Shown piece by piece: positions 10,875-17,778 of a stretch of 21,301 nt of DNA. The DNA is from a virus, in IMG/VR virus record IMGVR_UViG_3300043464_001481, positions 1-21,301 of that record; one strand, written 5' to 3'. Made by a program: the position numbers and the translations under genes. The notes beneath the pieces were generated by a model, which saw only the letters and a program-made list of their open reading frames with translations, was not told the DNA's origin and ran no database searches. The stretch's first letter is position 1. Each line of letters starts with the position of its first letter.

Positions 10875-11450
10875 ATGAGCGATGTAACAGTTGTCACCGC
10901 GAGTACGCCGATGCGGACCCGCCTGCTTGGCGAGGCGATTATGTCGGTGCGCGCCCAAACGCTCCTTCCGGCTGAGCACTTGATTTCGGTTGATCTCCAC
11001 CAACGCGGTGGATGGTGGACGAAGAACTCTCTGGTTCGCCGGGTTTCGACTGAGTGGGTGCAGCTCCTCGACGACGACGACCTGCTTCATCCGCATCACC
11101 TGGAGCGACTGATGGCGGAGGCTAGCCCAGATGTGGATATCATCTATTCGTATGCGGACGGCGCAAATTACACCGGCTGGTACAACAAGCCGTTTGATCC
11201 CGAGAGCCTCCTGAAGGACAACAACGTCAGTCACAACGCCCTGGTCCGCAAGAGCGTCTTCAACAAGATCGGCATGTTCAAGCAGGTCTTTGGCTATGAC
11301 TGGCTCTTCTGGGTCGAGGCATATCGAGCCGGGGCGAAGTTCAAGTGCGTCCCTGAGATCACCTGGACCTATCGCATCGACGATGGCTGGACCCACGAAA
11401 GCCATAACCGCGAAGGCTATGAGGAAGTCAAGAGGATCATCAATGGATAA
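10875..11450 (+). CDS. Family 2-like glycosyltransferase, 191 aa
   Basis: The fold markers of a GT-A glycosyltransferase are present: an N-terminal strand VTVVTASTPMRTRLLGEAI, Ser/Val-rich SVRAQTLLPAEHLISVD, and the metal/nucleotide-sugar motif LLDDDDLLHPHHLE with D66-D69. A downstream helix-strand region (DVDIIYSYADG) and GYDWLFWVEAYRAG resemble the acceptor part of GT2 enzymes. At 191 residues it is shorter than most GT2 proteins, but the core appears intact. It likely transfers a sugar from a nucleotide-sugar to a phage or host acceptor. The next gene overlaps by 8 bases and looks like a nucleotide-sugar synthase, supporting a joint glycosylation task. Confidence 0.82.
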   Translation: MSDVTVVTASTPMRTRLLGEAIMSVRAQTLLPAEHLISVDLHQRGGWWTKNSLVRRVSTEWVQLLDDDDLLHPHHLERLMAEASPDVDIIYSYADGANYTGWYNKPFDPESLLKDNNVSHNALVRKSVFNKIGMFKQVFGYDWLFWVEAYRAGAKFKCVPEITWTYRIDDGWTHESHNREGYEEVKRIING

Positions 11451-12051
11451 CGTCGTCGTTCTCGCTGCAGGGAAGTCCACGCGCCTCAACGGCTACTCCA
11501 AGCTCCTGGTCCAGGCTGCCGGGGTCACAGTTCTGGAGTGGCATATGCGCGCACTCAAGGGGGGACTCGCTGGCGTGGTGGTTCGCCCTGGCGAGGCAGG
11601 AAAAATCTATCTGAGCGGATGGCGTGGGCCAATCGTCGAAACCAACGATACCCGTGGACCAGCCCGTGCATTGGAACGATATCTCGTTGATACGGGCGTC
11701 CAGGGACCGATTACGGTGATTTACGGAGATACCGTTCTGCCAGAGATCCCAAGCGCTCCTGGTTCTTGGGTTGGAGTCGCTGAGGCTCCATCGCGTCGTG
11801 TCTGGGACTACCACAACACCGTCCGCTGGACTCGCGGGGCTGCAACCGGAGAGGTCTGCATTGGGCTCTACCGGTTCGATGACGCTGAAAAGCTCCACGA
11901 TATGATCCGATCGCTCCGTAGCTCAGAGATGATTGACGTCCTCGAGGCCTACGGGGATATGCGGCCCCATGTTGTCGAGGGCTGGCAGGACACCGGTGAT
12001 TTCCAGGCCTTGGGAAACTTCAAGGGGTACCCAGACAGCCAAAAGGGGTAA
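11443..12051 (+). CDS. Sugar-phosphate nucleotidyltransferase-like protein, 202 aa
   Basis: The N terminus MDNVVVLAAGKSTRLNGYSKLL is the classical nucleotidyltransferase signature (VxLAAGxxxRL and K) for binding NTP and sugar phosphate. A metal-site strand YGDTVLP is at residues 94-100, a substrate-contacting GPARAL at 72-77, and a C-terminal WQDTGDFQALGNF resembles the closing motif of glucose-1-phosphate thymidylyl/uridylyl enzymes. The protein is somewhat shorter than RmlA or GalU, so the sugar and nucleotide specificity is open; a MobA-like enzyme is a remote alternative. It overlaps the glycosyltransferase and probably supplies its donor. Confidence 0.78.
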   Translation: MDNVVVLAAGKSTRLNGYSKLLVQAAGVTVLEWHMRALKGGLAGVVVRPGEAGKIYLSGWRGPIVETNDTRGPARALERYLVDTGVQGPITVIYGDTVLPEIPSAPGSWVGVAEAPSRRVWDYHNTVRWTRGAATGEVCIGLYRFDDAEKLHDMIRSLRSSEMIDVLEAYGDMRPHVVEGWQDTGDFQALGNFKGYPDSQKG

Positions 12052-12091
12052 ATCGGGGCTCTACGGGCCGGAAAAGTGCCTCTACGGGGCT

Positions 12092-12241
12092 TTAAAGACT
12101 CGAAACCCAGGCGACAAACGCGATGATTCCGAAGCCGATAATGGCAAAGAGGTAGTCGTACTTGGTTTTATGATCCCTGAACTCATATATCTCAACAAAT
12201 CGATACCTATTTGGGTCCATTTTGTCAAGTGGTCGCTTCAT
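12092..12241 (-). CDS. Tiny membrane protein, 49 aa
   Basis: It starts by ATGA overlap with the stop of the DUF4395-like gene; an internal Met seven codons later is an alternative. The N-terminal 29 residues are polar and charged (MKRPLDKMDPNRYRFVEIYE), followed by one membrane helix (YLFAIIGFGIIAFVAWV) and SSL. It is the last gene of the leftward operon and stops 40 bases from the end of the convergent nucleotidyltransferase gene. Function is unknown. Confidence 0.65.
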   Translation of the reverse strand: MKRPLDKMDPNRYRFVEIYEFRDHKTKYDYLFAIIGFGIIAFVAWVSSL

Positions 12242-12594
12242 AGATACTTGGTGATCCCGTAAAACTTGCACGCGATGCAGATGCCCGTCGCCGCAAGGAT
12301 AAACTGCAGCCCAGCAAGGACGGCAATCAAAATCGGTGCGTTAAGCGCCAGGCCAGCAAACGCGAAGACTGCCCCCAAGAGCTGCGCCAAGCGAATCCCA
12401 CTTGCCGGGTGCTCCGCAGTACCGGATGGACGGTAGAGGATTGTGAGGAAGTTTGGTCCGCCGAGGAACGCCAACAGCAGCACACTTCCGATGAGCCCAA
12501 CAAGAAGTTGGCTTTGCGTGAAGAGCGCAATCGTCAAAATCACAACGCTGGTTGCTGCTCCCTTGCGGGCTCGTGCAGAATTGACCATCTTCAT
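12238..12594 (-). CDS. DUF4395-like membrane protein, 118 aa
   Basis: Four hydrophobic segments are visible (about residues 14-35, 34-50, 70-84 and 86-108). The C terminus ends in ATGICIACKFYG with C106 and C109, matching the C-x2-C-x-x-Y end of DUF4395 membrane proteins. In bacteria DUF4395 genes often stand next to thioredoxin-like genes, and a thioredoxin lies three genes upstream here, so a membrane thiol-redox role is a reasonable inference. GGAGGGCGCGACG precedes the ATG, and it overlaps both neighbours by 4 bases. Confidence 0.68.
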   Translation of the reverse strand: MKMVNSARARKGAATSVVILTIALFTQSQLLVGLIGSVLLLAFLGGPNFLTILYRPSGTAEHPASGIRLAQLLGAVFAFAGLALNAPILIAVLAGLQFILAATGICIACKFYGITKYL

Positions 12595-12998
12595 CGTCGC
12601 GCCCTCCGCTCTCGATCATATCGACTCGACATCGAGCGTATTTGCGTGACGTCGAACTTCTTGCCATATCCGAACTGGAACCATGCGCAAAGATCGCAGA
12701 AGATTTTTACTTCTTCGCCGTTAATCTCTGCGTTGCATCGGCCCTCCGCTTCAGCCACATCGAGCCATCCGCTGGAGTCGGCAATCTGGTAGTTGTGGTT
12801 ATCTTCTAACCACTTATTCACTCGTCGTTTGTATCGCGAGTGTTCGTCGTATGCCCTGCGCCACCTACGGTACTGCCCGTAGTCTTGCTCGCTGAACTTC
12901 GGCGCTTGATCAGTTGATCCAGGGCGTGCCACCACTTCTGGTAGTGGCTGTCCATCGAGCTGCGCCGCCGCCGCAGCTTCCTGTCCCTCGCCTGCCAT
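12591..12998 (-). CDS. Unknown charged protein, 135 aa
   Basis: After a Gln/Ala/Pro-rich N terminus (MAGEGQEAAAAAQLDGQPLP) the protein is rich in Arg, Tyr and Trp (YGQYRRWRRAYDEHSRYKRR). A central part has RCNAEINGEEVKIFCDLCAWFQFG, with cysteines that could pair or bind metal. It ends in a basic tail (SRYDRERRARR). The ribosome binding site is modest (GGGGAATCAAA). ATGA links it to the DUF4395-like gene. No family is recognised. Confidence 0.7.
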   Translation of the reverse strand: MAGEGQEAAAAAQLDGQPLPEVVARPGSTDQAPKFSEQDYGQYRRWRRAYDEHSRYKRRVNKWLEDNHNYQIADSSGWLDVAEAEGRCNAEINGEEVKIFCDLCAWFQFGYGKKFDVTQIRSMSSRYDRERRARR

Positions 12999-13024
12999 TT
13001 TGATTCCCCCATGTTGATGTCCTC

Positions 13025-13498
13025 TCAGTCGAGCTTACCACACGAGTGGCACCGTCTGACACTCTTTTTACGTGGCAACGCAGCATCCCGCTCTTTGATG
13101 ACTGTTCTGGCCGAGCGGTACTGCTTGAAGAGGGTCTTTTCCCACTTCTTTGCCTTTCGTGGCGAGTACTCTTGATGAAGTTGGAGGAGCCGCTTCGCCC
13201 AGAGGGTCGTGTGCGCCTCCCCGGACCAGATGTGTGCAAGCTCATGGAGCCCAGTCTCGACATCCCAGCCGCAAAGGGTGATCTCCGAAATCTCACTGAC
13301 GGCGTACCCGAGGGCGTGATACGGCTGCTGGAAGTCGTGGACATGAAGCTTGACCTCGGTGACTTTAATGCGATGTCGACGCGCCATGTCTCCGATTGCC
13401 TGAAGGGACTTCTTGAACACCTTGACGTGCTTCGGCTCAGCGCGTTTTGGGTAGCTCAGTTTGAACGGTAGTTCATCCTCCCAGGCGAAGTAGGACAT
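13025..13498 (-). CDS. HExxH metallopeptidase-like protein, 157 aa
   Basis: The zinc-protease motif H85-E86-L-A-H89 lies in DVETGLHELAHIWSGEAHTTLWAKRLLQLH, a context like that of SprT-type or phage putative metallopeptidases, in which a helix after the motif carries a third ligand (E94 or H96 are candidates). A strand-rich region precedes it (VTEVKLHVHDF, then ISEITLCGWD). The C terminus RRCHSCGKLD provides a CxxC pair. The substrate is unknown; SprT-like proteins act on protein-DNA crosslinks, but that is not shown here. Its ATG directly abuts the thioredoxin stop codon. Confidence 0.72.
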   Translation of the reverse strand: MSYFAWEDELPFKLSYPKRAEPKHVKVFKKSLQAIGDMARRHRIKVTEVKLHVHDFQQPYHALGYAVSEISEITLCGWDVETGLHELAHIWSGEAHTTLWAKRLLQLHQEYSPRKAKKWEKTLFKQYRSARTVIKERDAALPRKKSVRRCHSCGKLD

Positions 13499-13822
13499 TT
13501 AACGGCCGCCAAGGTTAAACTTTTTTTCGAGGTTTGCCGCCGTGGCAAATCCTGACGACGAAACTGGAGTTTCGCCCGGATTAAAGAACACCAGCGTTGG
13601 AAGGGACATGACGTTGAACGCCTTTGCTGCCGCTGGGCTCTGGTCTACGTCAACCTTTACGAACTTTATTGTCTTGGAGAATTTTTCCGCGAGCTTCTCG
13701 AATTCCGGCGCCAGTCGTTTGCATGGACTGCACCACCCAGCCCAAAAGTCGATGAGGACTGGTCCGTTGTGATTGAGAACTTCCGACGTGAACTCCACAT
13801 CGGTTACGTTGACGATTGCCAC
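13499..13822 (-). CDS. trxA: Thioredoxin, 107 aa
   Basis: It is a full-length thioredoxin fold. The active site W30-C31-S-P-C34-K follows VLIDFWAG, the cis-proline loop is SLPTLVFF (P75), and the buried Asp is at IDFW. The family consensus CGPC is changed to CSPC. Thioredoxin reduces disulfides, and phage T7 is known to use the host thioredoxin as a polymerase processivity factor; whether this copy serves redox, ribonucleotide reduction or replication is not evident. It starts with GTG behind AAAGGAGCTCAAA, 21 bases after dnaB. Confidence 0.93.
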   Translation of the reverse strand: MAIVNVTDVEFTSEVLNHNGPVLIDFWAGWCSPCKRLAPEFEKLAEKFSKTIKFVKVDVDQSPAAAKAFNVMSLPTLVFFNPGETPVSSSGFATAANLEKKFNLGGR

Positions 13823-13843
13823 TTTGAGCTCCTTTCTGGGCGG

Positions 13844-15193
13844 TCATTCTACCAGCCTTTGCTGGACCGGCGACTGTACGCTTTCCTTAACCATGCCCAC
13901 AAATCGGGTTTGCGACTTCTTAAACCAGAGCGGATATTCCCCTGTCGGACCGTTTCGGTGCTTGGCGATTTTGAGGTTTACAACTTCGCCGTCGGCCGAA
14001 CGGGACTCCTCGGTCCGCTCGTTCTCCCGCCAGAGCATCAAAACCACATCGGCATCCTGTTCTATGCTACCGCTCTCACGAAGGTCTGAAAGTCTAGGCT
14101 CCTTCGTATCTCGCGACTCTGACGCGCGTGAAAGCTGACTCAGCGCAATGACCGGCACATCGAGATCTCGCGCAATCGATTTCAGTCCACGAGAAATCTC
14201 GCTAACCTCCTGCACGCGATTCTCTCGCCGATCACCACCCATGAGCTGTAGGTAGTCGATGATCACGAGGTCAATTGAGTGCTCTCCAGCAAGCCGCTGG
14301 CACCGTGCGCGAATTGACGCAATGTCAATTGACGATGTGTCGTCAATAAAGAGCGGCATCGTATTCAGGCGAGAAAACGAATTTGTAAGTGAGGCCCAAT
14401 CAGTCTCGCTGATTGAACCTGTGCGAATGCGTGATGCGTCAATCGCCGCGTCACCACTGACGATGCGCTGTACCAACTGCGAGCTGCTCATCTCTAGCGA
14501 GAAGAACGCCACAGTCTTTAGCTGCTTTGCTGCATGTTCAGCGATGTTGAGGGCAAGCGACGTCTTACCAACCGACGGACGAGCCGCCAGAATAATTAGG
14601 TCGGATTTGTGGAATCCGCCGAGTGTTCGGTCCAAATCCCCAAGTCCAGACTTGATCCCATTTTGCTTGGCTCCGTTAGCCGCGGACTCGATCTCGTCGT
14701 ACGCACTGCCAGCCAAATCGCTCCAACGCTTTAGCGCGCCGTTATTGCTCGAATTGGAGACGCCAGAGAGGAGTGAGGTTGCTTGGGAGATGATCTCGTC
14801 TGGATCGTCAGACGTGCCAGTCAGTCGGACGATTTCCGTACCAGTTCGTCGGAGTGTACGCAGCAGCGCCCACTTCTTGACGATTTTTGCATATTGGTCG
14901 GCGTGAATTGAAGTGGGGGTCGAATGGGCCAGATCCATCAGGTTGACCAGGCTCGGGCTGCTCATCGCGTCCATTGCCTTCAACTTGTCGTGCACGGTGA
15001 CCGTATCGATCTTGCCGTGTTCATTCCAAATCGAGAGACAGGCCGCGTAAACATCCCGGCACAGGGCGTCTTCAAAATCCTCTGGCTTGACGACGTCGCT
15101 CACCAACGCCATCACGCCGGTATCGATCAGAATCGATCCGACAAGAGAGCGCTCAGCGTCGGAATTGGTCGTTTCGGGCTTCCACTCCTCCAT
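13844..15193 (-). CDS. dnaB: Replicative DNA helicase, DnaB type, 449 aa
   Basis: The ATG giving MEEWKPETTNSDAERSLVGS is chosen; an upstream TTG would overlap the previous gene by 38 bases. The N-terminal DnaB domain (about residues 8-110, ERSLVGSILID onward) is joined by a linker to a RecA-like core. That core has Walker A ARPSVGKTS (about 205-213), a FFSLEMS motif, Walker B DLVIIDYLQLMGG (about 308-320), the LSQLSR motif and the arginine-finger region near LRESGSIEQDADVV. It matches the usual length of the family, about 450 aa. It is the ring helicase of the replication fork, probably loaded by the DnaC-like protein encoded further upstream. Confidence 0.97.
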   Translation of the reverse strand: MEEWKPETTNSDAERSLVGSILIDTGVMALVSDVVKPEDFEDALCRDVYAACLSIWNEHGKIDTVTVHDKLKAMDAMSSPSLVNLMDLAHSTPTSIHADQYAKIVKKWALLRTLRRTGTEIVRLTGTSDDPDEIISQATSLLSGVSNSSNNGALKRWSDLAGSAYDEIESAANGAKQNGIKSGLGDLDRTLGGFHKSDLIILAARPSVGKTSLALNIAEHAAKQLKTVAFFSLEMSSSQLVQRIVSGDAAIDASRIRTGSISETDWASLTNSFSRLNTMPLFIDDTSSIDIASIRARCQRLAGEHSIDLVIIDYLQLMGGDRRENRVQEVSEISRGLKSIARDLDVPVIALSQLSRASESRDTKEPRLSDLRESGSIEQDADVVLMLWRENERTEESRSADGEVVNLKIAKHRNGPTGEYPLWFKKSQTRFVGMVKESVQSPVQQRLVE

Positions 15194-15194
15194 C

Positions 15195-15515
15195 TCAGCC
15201 ACCAATCGCGAGGTAGCGACGGGTCGCGGCAACCAATAGCTGTTTTACAGTGTCAGAAGGATGAGGTGTCAAGTTTTCTGCCCTCCAAGCAAGCGCTAGT
15301 TCTGTAAGGGACTGATACGCCTGCTCTACCCTAGCAGTGTATGCAAGATCCTGCACACCACGAGAGAGCTCAATAACACGGTGACCACTACGGATGCAGT
15401 CCTCAAGCTTGGATTCGATTTCATCCGAAGTCTGAGAACGTTCAATCCTGACGAGAACTGTCCAGACATGCTGGAACATCACTTTGCACTTTCGCTTAGC
15501 TTCGTGCTTTTTCAC
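15195..15515 (-). CDS. Unknown helical protein, 106 aa
   Basis: It starts with GTG behind TAAAGGAGCAAT. The protein is helical with an N-terminal basic cluster (MKKHEAKRKCKVMFQHVW), a middle EIESKLEDCIRSGHRVIEL and a C-terminal VKQLLVAATRRYLAIGG. It stops one base before the dnaB start, so it is co-expressed with the helicase. No motif is recognised; a small helicase-associated factor is possible only by position. Confidence 0.68.
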   Translation of the reverse strand: MKKHEAKRKCKVMFQHVWTVLVRIERSQTSDEIESKLEDCIRSGHRVIELSRGVQDLAYTARVEQAYQSLTELALAWRAENLTPHPSDTVKQLLVAATRRYLAIGG

Positions 15516-15655
15516 ATTGCTCCTTTATTGCCTGGCATCTTGACTGGGGGAAAAGACCCGACTGGAAGTGCTCCATGCGTCAGCATGGGGTACGTACCAG
15601 CGGGTCTATAGTTCCGCCCAAAAATTTGCCGGCTTTTTCTATAGTTTGTCAATAC
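15516..15655 (-). promoter_or_regulatory. Structured intergenic RNA between ssb and the dnaB pair
   Basis: This is the only long gap in the leftward operon. AGACCCG with CTGG (15554-15565) pairs with CCAG and CGGGTCT (15597-15607), giving an 11-bp stem with one bulged base. Inside lies CCATGC, loop GTCA, GCATGG (15573-15588). On the minus strand the closing arm is followed by TTTTCCCCC, so it may terminate or attenuate transcription between ssb and dnaB. A TTGACA (15652-15647) occurs at the ssb end without a good -10. Confidence 0.55.
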
Positions 15656-16063
15656 TTAGAATGGCAGGTCAGCAAAGCTATCGTCAGCAGCTGCGGAGTT
15701 ACCCGGCTGTGCGCTGTACCCGCCCTGGCTCTGGCCCTGGCCGTCATTCTTGCTTCGCGCAAGGATCTTCAGGAACTGAGCAGACACGGCGATATCGATG
15801 TGTCGCTCGCCCTGCTTGTCAGTCCAGTCGGAGACCTCAAGGCCGCCCTCGATGTACACCATGTCACCCTTGCGGATGCTGTTGGCGGCGTAGTCAGCGC
15901 GCTGGTCCCAGGCCGTTACCGGAACCCATACCGTCTTGTCGTTACCCTGGTCATCCTTGCCAGCGTGATGAGCAACGTTAAAGTTCGTTACGTTGCGTCC
16001 GCCCTTGGTGGTGCGGAGTGTAGGTGCCTGGCCAACTCGGCCGATCAAAGTTCCCTTAAACAT
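15656..16063 (-). CDS. ssb: Single-stranded DNA-binding protein, 135 aa
   Basis: The OB fold spans about residues 1-105 (MFKGTLIGRVGQAPTLR, NVTNFNVAHHAG, VWVPVTAWDQRADYAANSIRKGD, VYIEGGLEV). It is followed by a Gly/Gln-rich linker and the acidic C-terminal tip DDSFADLPF, the typical partner-binding tail of bacterial SSBs. The length fits the compact phage type. It coats single-stranded DNA at the fork and recruits repair and replication enzymes. It starts 6 bases after the RusA stop. Confidence 0.95.
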   Translation of the reverse strand: MFKGTLIGRVGQAPTLRTTKGGRNVTNFNVAHHAGKDDQGNDKTVWVPVTAWDQRADYAANSIRKGDMVYIEGGLEVSDWTDKQGERHIDIAVSAQFLKILARSKNDGQGQSQGGYSAQPGNSAAADDSFADLPF

Positions 16064-16069
16064 AATTTA

Positions 16070-16510
16070 TTACCCTTCGTTTTGTATCAGGACGTCTATG
16101 CGTTCCTGAGTGTGTCTAGTTTGAAGATCTATCACCCTTGGTAGGAACCATCTGTCGTTGACACCAATCCCTTTGGCGATGGAGTCCATCGTCAGCTTGA
16201 GAATGTTGTCCGCGTCAATTGGCCTGTTGAGATAGATCCAAAAGTGTACGGCTATTAGTCCCTCTCGGGGTTGCCATCCGCTTTCGCTTTGTGCGATGCG
16301 GACAGCGTATTCAACATAAGTCTTCCAATCCTTAGCCTCCTTCGACATATATACGCTACCAAGACGCCGGTTTACCCTAAACGCCTTATTCCAACTCGGC
16401 GGTCTGCCGAGTAACTCAAATACCAGCTCGCCCGAGGTCGGGTCGGAAGTCTGGGGCCTTGGATCGGATGACGCGGCAGGTGTGCTGAAGTCGCGAGACT
16501 GCTGCTCCAT
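16070..16510 (-). CDS. rusA: RusA-type Holliday junction resolvase, 146 aa
   Basis: The RusA signature R-P-I-D99-A-D101-N-I-L-K105 with D109 (LTMDSIAKG) and D119 (GVNDRWF) matches the metal-binding aspartates and lysine of the family. The fold also shows GRPPSWNKAFRVNRRLG and VHFWIYL upstream. RusA cleaves four-way DNA junctions and resolves recombination or replication intermediates in lambdoid and other phages. Three start codons are close together; the one 9 bases from GGAGG is chosen. The first 95 bases overlap the end of the loader gene in another frame, an unusually long overlap. Confidence 0.9.
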   Translation of the reverse strand: MEQQSRDFSTPAASSDPRPQTSDPTSGELVFELLGRPPSWNKAFRVNRRLGSVYMSKEAKDWKTYVEYAVRIAQSESGWQPREGLIAVHFWIYLNRPIDADNILKLTMDSIAKGIGVNDRWFLPRVIDLQTRHTQERIDVLIQNEG

Positions 16511-17015
16511 ATCCATCATCCTCCAATTCGTCCAGCGTTCGGTTGCTGGTTACCAAGGTAGGGAGCATCTTACCGTATCGGCTTTCAATGAGCACGTACA
16601 AGCGCTCAGCAGCCCAATCGGTGGCTCGCTCCTTACCGAAGTCGTCAAGGACCACGACGGACGCCTCGTCGCGGCAGAACTGATAGAGGTCAACTGCCCG
16701 GGAGTCGGTGTACTTCTGTGCGTCGCGGATAGTGTCTAGGAACATCGGCACATTGACAAATCGCATACCGGCAGTCCCGTCGCGCCATAGACGCCTCGAG
16801 AGTGCGGCAGCCATAAGGTGCGTCTTGCCGCTGCCTGGCTCACCCATTAGGAATAGTCCCCGGTCGGTCAGCGGGGCATCTGCCCACTCAATCGCTGCCT
16901 CCATAGGCTTGTCTGGATTTGCTCGCGGCTGGTAGTTCTCAAAGGTGCACCCAGCGTAGCGCTGCGGTATCCCGATGTACCTAAACATCCGGTCAAACTC
17001 TTCTTGATTAATCAT
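16416..17015 (-). CDS. DnaC/IstB-like AAA+ ATPase, probable helicase loader, 199 aa
   Basis: The start MINQEEFDRMF follows TTGAGGAGTGAG. Walker A GEPGSGKT lies at about 58-65, Walker B VVVLDDFGKE at about 119-128, sensor 1 TLVTSN at about 153-158, and R/L-rich SRLQHTCRVI follows. This is the DnaC-type loader family that delivers DnaB to single-stranded DNA. The distance from an initiator-like gene and a helicase gene supports that role. IstB of insertion sequences is similar, but no transposase is nearby. Confidence 0.9.
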   Translation of the reverse strand: MINQEEFDRMFRYIGIPQRYAGCTFENYQPRANPDKPMEAAIEWADAPLTDRGLFLMGEPGSGKTHLMAAALSRRLWRDGTAGMRFVNVPMFLDTIRDAQKYTDSRAVDLYQFCRDEASVVVLDDFGKERATDWAAERLYVLIESRYGKMLPTLVTSNRTLDELEDDGYGAAVSRLQHTCRVIRSKAPDFRPDLGRAGI

Positions 17016-17016
17016 C

Positions 17017-17778
17017 TCACTCCTCAACATACTGATCACGGCTTACTGTAGCACGGATTCCGGCAGAACGTACTCGGTTCTTCGGGGCTGCCATAGCCTT
17101 CTGCAGGTATGATAGCGCATCTCCGCTGAGCTGTCTCATTGAGATGTCCGCAATCTTCACCATCAGCGGACCATACTGCTTGTCAGAGGCTTTCAGGATC
17201 ATAGCGAGCCTTATATATTGCTCTCGATCCATTGAAACCCCCATCATCGCCTGCCAGTACTCACCAAGCCTGCCAATCTTTGCTGAGTCCGTTGGCCCGT
17301 TGATAACGTAGTCGTACCACTCGCGCATCGTTCTCACTGGCGCGTCGGCGGTGATGCCAAGTGTCTCAGCGCGCTTGCGATAGGTTGCCGCCTTGCGCTT
17401 TCGCTCCTCGAGCTCCTCCTGCGGCAGGTCGTTCCACTCTTCCCAGTCGTGAATCAGCAAGCCATCGAGTAGACCAGCACGCCTAAACGCAGGGAGGTGC
17501 TTGATGTACTGCTTGCCAATAAGCATCTGGACGTGCTCTTCCGACTCAAACTGGCCGTTGGTCTCCGCGGCAGCGCAAAGCAAGACGACCCAGGCATATC
17601 GCGCAGCGTCATCTGGCAACCGCGACATCTTCTTGTGCCGCGGAAGATTTACGTGGATGCGGATGTGGTCGGCTATGACTTCGGTCCCGACTTGTCCGCC
17701 AGCTTCGGCACTAGCCGTAGCAGTTCCTTGCGGGTCGTTGGGATTGCATTGCCGTTCTGTCCGTTGGTGTCTACGCAT
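17017..17778 (-). CDS. Replication initiator-like protein, N-terminal winged-helix type, 253 aa
   Basis: Residues 36-110 (DHIRIHVNLPRHKKMSRLPDD, then AWVVLLCAAAETNGQF, then HLPAFRRAGLLDGLLIHDWEEW) match the N-terminal domain of phage replisome organiser proteins, in which IHDWxxW is typical. A basic helical linker (ELEERKRKAATYRKRAE) and a C-terminal helical domain follow. The position directly before the loader supports a role in origin recognition or primosome assembly. The start with AGGGGACT is used, although it lies 106 bases inside the previous gene; the conserved domain begins only around residue 30, so a later start is possible. Confidence 0.72.
   Translation of the reverse strand: MRRHQRTERQCNPNDPQGTATASAEAGGQVGTEVIADHIRIHVNLPRHKKMSRLPDDAARYAWVVLLCAAAETNGQFESEEHVQMLIGKQYIKHLPAFRRAGLLDGLLIHDWEEWNDLPQEELEERKRKAATYRKRAETLGITADAPVRTMREWYDYVINGPTDSAKIGRLGEYWQAMMGVSMDREQYIRLAMILKASDKQYGPLMVKIADISMRQLSGDALSYLQKAMAAPKNRVRSAGIRATVSRDQYVEE

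Noticed and set aside
12059-12088. CTCTACGGG direct repeat between the convergent genes
   Set aside because: Two 9-mers with a 21-bp period do not fold into a clear terminator and have no other copies noticed; probably minor.
14259-14906. Plus-strand open frame within dnaB
   Set aside because: Antisense to the helicase core, whose motifs are intact; Ser/Arg-rich shadow translation.
15647-15652. Leftward promoter at TTGACA after ssb
   Set aside because: No acceptable -10 at 16-18 bp; it may be chance.
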